Of a stretch of DNA of 64,000 bases, positions 59,386 through 64,000 are shown in pieces. Made by a program: the position numbers and the translations under genes. The stretch lies in NCBI RefSeq assembly GCF_002843235.3, contig NZ_CP031123.2, forward strand, positions 3,100,001-3,164,000, read 5' to 3'. Numbering within the stretch: position 1 is the first letter of the stretch; each line of letters opens with the position of its first letter. Under the pieces are notes generated by a model, which ran no database searches, was not told the origin of the DNA, and saw only the letters and a list, made by a program, of their open reading frames with translations. This DNA is from Providencia huaxiensis (GTDB lineage: Bacteria; Pseudomonadota; Gammaproteobacteria; Enterobacterales; Enterobacteriaceae).

Positions 59386-59497
59386 TCATTTTTCCTAATT
59401 AGATTATTTATAGAACGTAAATTAACATAGGATAGATCCTTTCTTTTATCGCCAAACCATCACTTTGTATCGTGAAACAGTCATACTATCGTATGAT

Positions 59498-59531
59498 AAA
59501 AAAATAGCCCTCACGAAAATACATTGAGGGC
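59498..59531 (-). terminator. Terminator of the cut operon
   Basis: GCCCTCA (59507-59513) and TGAGGGC (59525-59531); on the minus strand it is followed by a seven-base T-run. It lies 45 bases after the last SMR gene. Confidence 0.88.
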
Positions 59532-59576
59532 CAAATAATGAACGAAAGAAAGATGCAACAATGGTCTAAAAATTAA

Positions 59577-59903
59577 TTACATAGTCGAGAATGTATTCAT
59601 AATAATCCCACCACTAATGATGAGCCCCATCGCGAATACCGCTGGAAAATCGGGTTTTTGTTTATATAAAACCATAGAAACGAGTGTCACACCGACAATA
59701 CCAAACCCACACCACAGTGAATAAGCGACACCAACTGGGATATAGCCCATTGCACGAGTTAAAGCGAAATAACACAGGCAATAAGCAATAATAACTAATA
59801 CGGATGGACCCAACTTGCTAAAACTATTGGTCTTTTTAATCATTGAGGTGCCCGTTATTTCAGAGCCAATAGAAAGTGCTAACCATAGAAATCCAGTAAA
59901 CAT
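59577..59903 (-). CDS. SMR-family transporter (EmrE-like), cut-operon member 1
   Basis: 108 residues, four TM helices. The conserved acidic residue is in TM1, SIGSEITGTSMIKKT (Glu14 position), with GYIPVGVAYSLWCGFGIVGV in TM3. It is paired with a second SMR gene 21 bases upstream, which suggests a two-component pump. Paired EmrE/QacE-like genes are known in choline-degrading (cut) microcompartment loci, where transport of choline or its quaternary or tertiary amine products is suspected. Confidence 0.9.
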   Translation of the reverse strand: MFTGFLWLALSIGSEITGTSMIKKTNSFSKLGPSVLVIIAYCLCYFALTRAMGYIPVGVAYSLWCGFGIVGVTLVSMVLYKQKPDFPAVFAMGLIISGGIIMNTFSTM

Positions 59904-59924
59904 AATATTCCCCTTAGCTTTAAA

Positions 59925-60353
59925 TTAATGAGCTGTGTTATTTTTTGCGGATAATAATGAAGACTCTGTTTCATCTTTAGGTGGCTCATTTTCTTCTGGA
60001 TCATCTGAGCCCATTTTGGAGAATAGATTCATGATCACAATACCACTTGCGATCACCGCCATGCCAATCATGGCTGCGGTATCAGGATGTTGCCCATAAA
60101 ATAGCATACCAAGGGTTGAAACCATTAGGATCCCAGTACCTGACCATGTTGCATAAGCTAAGCCAACAGGAATATATTTTACCGCGCGGGAAAGTGAGTA
60201 ATAACAAATAACATATAATACAACGATTAATGCCAATAATAATGATTTGGTCATACCTTCGCTATTATCAAACATTTTTAAGGTCGATGTTGCTGAGGTT
60301 TCAGAAATAATAACCGCCAGCATCCAAAGCCATGACTTTGCTTTAGGGGACAT
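59925..60353 (-). CDS. SMR-family transporter (EmrE-like), cut-operon member 2
   Basis: 142 residues, four TM helices plus an unusual charged C-terminal tail of about 35 residues (DPEENEPPKDETESS). The TM1 glutamate is present (VIISETSATSTLKMF), and YIPVGLAYATWSGTG follows. Unequal tails in paired SMR proteins often fix opposite membrane orientations, consistent with a heterodimer with the next gene. GTAGGAG precedes the ATG. Confidence 0.9.
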   Translation of the reverse strand: MSPKAKSWLWMLAVIISETSATSTLKMFDNSEGMTKSLLLALIVVLYVICYYSLSRAVKYIPVGLAYATWSGTGILMVSTLGMLFYGQHPDTAAMIGMAVIASGIVIMNLFSKMGSDDPEENEPPKDETESSLLSAKNNTAH

Positions 60354-60410
60354 AGATAATACTCCTACGATAAATAGAATGATTAAAATTAATTTTTTAA
60401 TTTAATAACT

Positions 60411-61103
60411 TTATTTTTTAAGTGACTTTAAATAATCGATTGCTGAATCCGTTAATTTATTTTCATTCGCACAATACCCCCTAGGGTTATTCATTACTTC
60501 CTTTAAAGTAATATAGCGATTTGGATGTTCATTATTTATTTCAGGTTTTAATTCCTCAGTAATTTCATTGACTATAAATTTTTTTTCTACTTCGTTTAAC
60601 GAGCCAAAATGAATTCCTAAATTAATAGCCTTACTGATATTTTCTTTAATCAGACGATTATAATTTTCGTTTTTATTTAAACCTAAAACCTGACTTAACT
60701 CACTTTCAGGGCAACAATGATATTTCAGTGCCAATATCGACATGTTTTGTGATAAGGCATGTAGGGCTAGCTCACTTTCCTCACTCACAAACAAACCATT
60801 GGCTATCTCACCAACCACTTTTGCATCAATAAACGGTAAAAACAGGCTGTCATAATGACTTAACCTACTTATTGATAAGGTACTTTTATTTACAACACTT
60901 CCCAATTCAGCCCATTTTTCAACATCAGCGGACTGAAGCATGGATGCGGTGGCATAAAAGGAAAAAGAAACAGAATCTAGCTGTGCCAGTCTTTGGTAAA
61001 TCGCTTGCTGATACCCCTCAACAGGCGATAGCACAACCAGAACTTGTCGCTTCAACTGACGTAAAACTTGTTGCACAATTCGCTCGATCCGTTTTTCGTT
61101 CAT
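60411..61103 (-). CDS. Microcompartment-associated flavoprotein/PduM-like protein
   Basis: 230 residues of uncertain function. The N-terminus (NEKRIERIVQQVLRQLKRQ) is an amphipathic helix of the kind that targets cargo into microcompartments, like PduM. The next 130 residues (VLVVLSPVEGYQQAIYQRL ... LFLPFIDAKVVGEIANGLF ... ALHALSQNMSILAL) resemble the flavoprotein-type Rossmann protein found in glycyl-radical microcompartment loci. It lies 14 bases after pduL in the operon. Confidence 0.65.
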   Translation of the reverse strand: MNEKRIERIVQQVLRQLKRQVLVVLSPVEGYQQAIYQRLAQLDSVSFSFYATASMLQSADVEKWAELGSVVNKSTLSISRLSHYDSLFLPFIDAKVVGEIANGLFVSEESELALHALSQNMSILALKYHCCPESELSQVLGLNKNENYNRLIKENISKAINLGIHFGSLNEVEKKFIVNEITEELKPEINNEHPNRYITLKEVMNNPRGYCANENKLTDSAIDYLKSLKK

Positions 61104-61117
61104 TTTGCCACCGCTCC

Positions 61118-61762
61118 TTAGCCTGCAATGAATACGCTATCGTTATTCCGTAATCCCGCTGCGTTCGCTTCATCGGTATCAATATGAAATTCAAGAGAAA
61201 ACCGCTCATCGACTCTCACGACAACTTCATCAAACACTAAGCTGCGTTCACCTTCAGTACGGATATTCACCTTTTGCCCATTCACTACATTTAGTGCTCT
61301 TGAGTCCATCACACTCATATGAATATGGCGCTGAGCACAAATGACCTGTGACTCAAGATTGACATGTCCTGCTGGGCCAATCAGTAAAGCATTACCCGAA
61401 TTCGTCATATCCCCAGACTCTCTCACAGGAGCTTTAATGCCAAGGGCAAAACAATCGGCTTTAGACACTTCGAGCTGCGTTTTTGGGCGAACAGGCCCTA
61501 GCACTCTGACTTTGCTAATAGAGCCTTTTGGCCCCACGACCATCACGCACTCTTTCGCAGCAAATTGCCCTGGCTGTTTTAAATCTTTGAATGGCGTTAG
61601 CTGATAACCTTGGCCAAACAACGCTTCAACGTCCTGCTGTGAAAGGTGAACATGACGGTTAGAGATGCCAACAGGGATAGCGATGTTAGCAACGCCATTT
61701 TGTGCCGGTGTATAGGCTGAAAGCCGAGCCAGTATTTTCCCCATCAATTGCTCATTCATCAT
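61118..61762 (-). CDS. pduL: PduL-type phosphotransacylase
   Basis: 214 residues. It converts acyl-CoA to acyl-phosphate inside the microcompartment, recycling CoA; in choline loci the substrate is acetyl-CoA. Two PF06130 halves are visible, with Zn ligands in VGISNRHVHLSQ and CAQRHIHMS. An amphipathic N-terminal helix (NEQLMGKILARLSAY) is a likely encapsulation peptide. ATGATG gives two adjacent starts; it overlaps the shell gene by four bases. Confidence 0.95.
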   Translation of the reverse strand: MMNEQLMGKILARLSAYTPAQNGVANIAIPVGISNRHVHLSQQDVEALFGQGYQLTPFKDLKQPGQFAAKECVMVVGPKGSISKVRVLGPVRPKTQLEVSKADCFALGIKAPVRESGDMTNSGNALLIGPAGHVNLESQVICAQRHIHMSVMDSRALNVVNGQKVNIRTEGERSLVFDEVVVRVDERFSLEFHIDTDEANAAGLRNNDSVFIAG

Positions 61763-62196
61763 GATTTTTTCCCTTTACGCGGGTCATTTTTGATGTCTTT
61801 CACATTGATATCGGTTTTAACTTCAGCCACTGGCGCTTCAGTTTTAGCTTCAATAACTACTTTTTCCACTAACTTTTCTGTTTTTGCTTCTGGTTGAATA
61901 CTTTTCTCTAATTCGCCCTTTTTACTTTTCACTGTCAGTAATTTGGTGATCACACTTTCTTCAGGCCGTGCAATCACTAATGAACCGACTAATAGTTGGC
62001 TACTGGCGATCACTTCAATGCCATGGTCAACTGCGGTGCGAACGGCACTGATTTCGCCTTGAAAACAAACGGATACCAGTCCAGAGCCGATTTTTCGATA
62101 ACCTACAATTTCTACACTGGCGGCTTTACAGGCTGCGTCTGCAGCCTGTATGGCGGATGTCAGCCCCCGAGTTTCAATTACGCCTAAACTTTTCAT
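61759..62196 (-). CDS. Microcompartment shell protein (BMC-H) with long charged tail
   Basis: 145 residues. The first 90 or so form one BMC domain (LGVIETRGLTSAIQAADAACKAASVEIVGYRKIGSGLVSVCFQGEISAVRTAVDHG), a hexamer-forming shell tile. The remaining 55 are Lys/Glu/Val-rich and probably unstructured (EKLVEKVVIEAKTEAPVAEVKTD). The tail is longer than in PduA or EutM and may contact cargo or other shell tiles. It lies between cutD and pduL. Confidence 0.93.
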   Translation of the reverse strand: MKSLGVIETRGLTSAIQAADAACKAASVEIVGYRKIGSGLVSVCFQGEISAVRTAVDHGIEVIASSQLLVGSLVIARPEESVITKLLTVKSKKGELEKSIQPEAKTEKLVEKVVIEAKTEAPVAEVKTDINVKDIKNDPRKGKKS

Positions 62197-62209
62197 CTGT
62201 CTCTCCTAC

Positions 62210-63160
62210 TTAATGACGAACCAGTCGAATATCGAAATCAAATTGTTTGAAGAATGCTTCAAGTTGATCTAACTCTTCTGCGCTATAGGTTGGGTCTTGT
62301 TTAACGGGATAAATCATATCCAGTTTGTCGTATTTGCCGCGTCCCAACTGGTGATAAGGCAGAATATCAATACGTTTTACATTGCCACGTTTGGATAATT
62401 CCATCGCATAGTGAATCGCCCCCGTGATGGCATCAAAAGAGTCGTTATAGCCGCGAACCAATGGCATTCTCACTACAACGTTGGCACCGAGTTCAACCAA
62501 CCTTTCAAGGTTGCGGCGAACATTTTCATTGCCAATACCGAACAGGTTTTTATGCTGTGTAGTATCAATATGTTTAATGTCATAGAGGAATAGGTCGACA
62601 ACTTCAGCTAACTTTTCATAGTTTTCTAACGATGTAGTGCCTTGGGTTTCTATTGCGGTGTTGATCATCATTTTTTTACACTCACGCAGTAGCGCAACGG
62701 CAAAATCGGTTTGTAGGCTCATTTCACCGCCACCGATTGTCACGCCACCACCGGAAGAAATATAAAAATCATAATCTTGCATGATGATTTCCATCATTTC
62801 GGCTACTGTGACATCCTTCCCCATAATGTCTAACGCACCACCAATACACACTTCTTCGCATTTACGGCAACCAATGCAGTCAATACTACGATTCACGCGG
62901 TGAATTTGTTCACCTTGCTCATTAATGGTTTTGTAGTGGATCCCTGTTGGGCAGACATCAACACATTTTCCGCAGTTGACGCATTTGTCATGGGAAAACA
63001 TCACTTGGAACTGGCTGCTTAGCCCTTCTGGGTTGGCGCACCATGGACAACGAATATTGCACCCTTTTAAGAAAATCAATGTGCGGATGCCATCGCCATC
63101 ATAAATCGAGTATTTTTGGATATTAAATATCCGACCTTTAATCTCTGCCGCGCTCATCAT
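62210..63160 (-). CDS. cutD: Choline TMA-lyase activating enzyme CutD (radical SAM)
   Basis: Radical-SAM activase that installs the glycyl radical on CutC. About 316 residues. The SAM cluster motif is in IFLKGCNIRCPWCANPE (CxxxCxxC); two further 4Fe-4S motifs follow (CVNCGKCVDVCP and CIGCRKCEEVC); GGGVTIGGGEMSLQ and KHIDTTQHKNLFG are typical of the family. AGAGGTG lies just upstream of tandem ATGs (63160, 63157). It is separated from cutC by about 100 bases with a perfect hairpin. Confidence 0.93.
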   Translation of the reverse strand: MMSAAEIKGRIFNIQKYSIYDGDGIRTLIFLKGCNIRCPWCANPEGLSSQFQVMFSHDKCVNCGKCVDVCPTGIHYKTINEQGEQIHRVNRSIDCIGCRKCEEVCIGGALDIMGKDVTVAEMMEIIMQDYDFYISSGGGVTIGGGEMSLQTDFAVALLRECKKMMINTAIETQGTTSLENYEKLAEVVDLFLYDIKHIDTTQHKNLFGIGNENVRRNLERLVELGANVVVRMPLVRGYNDSFDAITGAIHYAMELSKRGNVKRIDILPYHQLGRGKYDKLDMIYPVKQDPTYSAEELDQLEAFFKQFDFDIRLVRH

Positions 63161-63228
63161 TGCACCTCTAAAACTATGTTTATAAATCAAAATTTATTAT
63201 TGTTGTTATGAAATAGCCGGTATAAAAT

Positions 63229-63252
63229 GGCAGGTATAAACTCATACCTGCC
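63229..63252 (-). other. Hairpin between cutC and cutD
   Basis: GGCAGGTAT (63229-63237) and ATACCTGCC (63244-63252) form a perfect nine-base stem with a six-base loop, ten bases after the cutC stop; ATTTTATACC follows on the minus strand. It is a probable partial terminator or stabiliser that would keep the abundant enzyme in excess of its activase. Confidence 0.75.
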
Positions 63253-63261
63253 TACATGGGT

Positions 63262-64000
63262 TTAGAACTTCTCAATTACAGTACGGCTAATAATTTCATC
63301 TTGAACCTCTTTACAGAGCTCCACGAAGTAAGCACTGTATCCTGCGACACGAACGATTAAATCACGATATTTTTCAGGCTCTTGCTGGGCTTTTTTCAGC
63401 ATTTCGTTATCTACATAGCTGAACTGCATTTGCCCGTTTCCTAAGATAGACGCGGTTCTCAGCAAGGTGATTAAGCCATGACGGCCTTCTGGCGTGTCCA
63501 ATAAGCCTTTTAAGAACTTAAAGTTATGCACCATACCAATGTTCATCGTTTCAACATTCATTTTGCTGATTGATTTAATAATGGCAGTTGGGCCTTGTTT
63601 ATCCGCACCTTGTGTTGGGCTGATACCATCGGATAGCGGCATCCACGCCAAGCGACCATTGGCACTCGCGGCGGTTAACTCACCAATCGGTGTGTTGTTG
63701 GAGATAGATAAGGTTCCGTGGCTCAGTGTTGAATACAGCATGTCGTACTTACGGCACTCACGCTCTGTCCACTCCGTAATATCCAGTGCATATTGGTCAA
63801 CATAGTCATCATCGTTACCAAACTTAGGCGCATTTAAGCAGTCACGACGCAGTTCGTCGTAGCCTTCAAAGTTGGCTAGCAGGCCATCACGAATTTGCTC
63901 AAGGGTGTAGCGGCCATCTTCGTAAACTAATTTGCGAATAGCGACAATGGAGTCAACATAGGTTGCAAGACCAGAGAAAATCAGCCCTGGGCCGTGGTTG
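63262..64000 (-). CDS. cutC: Choline trimethylamine-lyase CutC, C-terminal part
   Basis: The last 246 codons of a glycyl-radical enzyme; the rest lies beyond the right edge. The glycyl-radical motif [20 protein letters not shown] is intact near the C-terminus, and [18 protein letters not shown] and [33 protein letters not shown] match CutC as I recall it. The catalytic Cys/Glu (GCVE) region is outside the window. The enzyme splits choline into trimethylamine and acetaldehyde. Neighbouring cutD, BMC, pduL and SMR genes support choline over propanediol as substrate, although the latter is not formally excluded. Confidence 0.88.
   Translation of the reverse strand, partial: NHGPGLIFSGLATYVDSIVAIRKLVYEDGRYTLEQIRDGLLANFEGYDELRRDCLNAPKFGNDDDYVDQYALDITEWTERECRKYDMLYSTLSHGTLSISNNTPIGELTAASANGRLAWMPLSDGISPTQGADKQGPTAIIKSISKMNVETMNIGMVHNFKFLKGLLDTPEGRHGLITLLRTASILGNGQMQFSYVDNEMLKKAQQEPEKYRDLIVRVAGYSAYFVELCKEVQDEIISRTVIEKF

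Overview
The window is a piece of a moderately AT-rich enterobacterial chromosome. Gene content, protein similarity and gene order point to Morganellaceae, most likely Providencia; this is inferred from recalled sequences and no database was searched. Most of it is conserved core genome. Two long stretches keep the Escherichia coli order: liv-panM-rpoH-ftsXEY-rsmD-yhhLMN-zntA-tusA-yhhQ, and epmA-frdABCD-(insert)-sugE-efp-epmB-yjeI-groEL/ES-fxsA-aspA-dcuA-yjdC-tRNA-Phe.

Layout. 1-1946: end of a histidine-degradation region (hutU) followed by a truncated CaiB/BaiF-type CoA-transferase. 2503-3417: an AT-rich orphan gene. 3465-8348: livJHMGF, branched-chain amino-acid ABC uptake. 8728-16672: panM, a glyoxalase-fold protein, rpoH, ftsX-ftsE-ftsY, rsmD and small yhh genes. 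16752-19250: zntA behind a textbook ZntR-type promoter. 19465-21554: an Rpn-family nuclease gene, tusA, and yhhQ behind a probable preQ1-I riboswitch. 21649-28739: divergent glpABC and glpTQ. 28804-33883: epmA, a candidate small RNA, and frdABCD.

33960-39074 is the main accessory insert, in the slot where E. coli has ampC-blc. It holds a tetR/tet efflux pair with two tet operators, a second TetR-family regulator, an MFS transporter with a LuxR-type regulator, and an Nlp/Ner-like DNA-binding protein. 39180-43558: sugE under a guanidine-II riboswitch, eamA, cstA and ybdD separated by ERIC elements. 43639-45666: efp, epmB, yjeI. 45762-48591: a very short ORF with an ideal ribosome site, a DUF2188 gene bracketed by two identical terminators, and groESL with a sigma-32 promoter. 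48641-58796: fxsA, aspA-dcuA, a MrpJ-like regulator, yjdC, tRNA-Phe, an alkyltransferase-family gene, abgT, yhdN, a DUF2628 membrane protein and an AraC regulator. 59050-59385: csaA. 59577-64000: the 3' half of a choline-utilisation (cut) bacterial microcompartment operon running leftward: cutC (truncated by the window edge), cutD, a BMC shell protein, pduL, a flavoprotein/PduM-like protein and two SMR transporters.

How the genes work together. Anaerobic metabolism dominates: fumarate reductase, aspartase plus DcuA for fumarate supply and exchange, anaerobic glycerol-3-phosphate dehydrogenase with GlpTQ uptake, and choline cleavage in a microcompartment. EF-P (efp) and two of its lysylation enzymes (epmA, epmB) are all present. 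No complete novel multi-gene system is evident. The least explained items are the candidate sRNA at 30049-30174, the 12-codon ORF at 45762, the LuxR/MFS/Nlp cluster, and the orphan gene at 2503.
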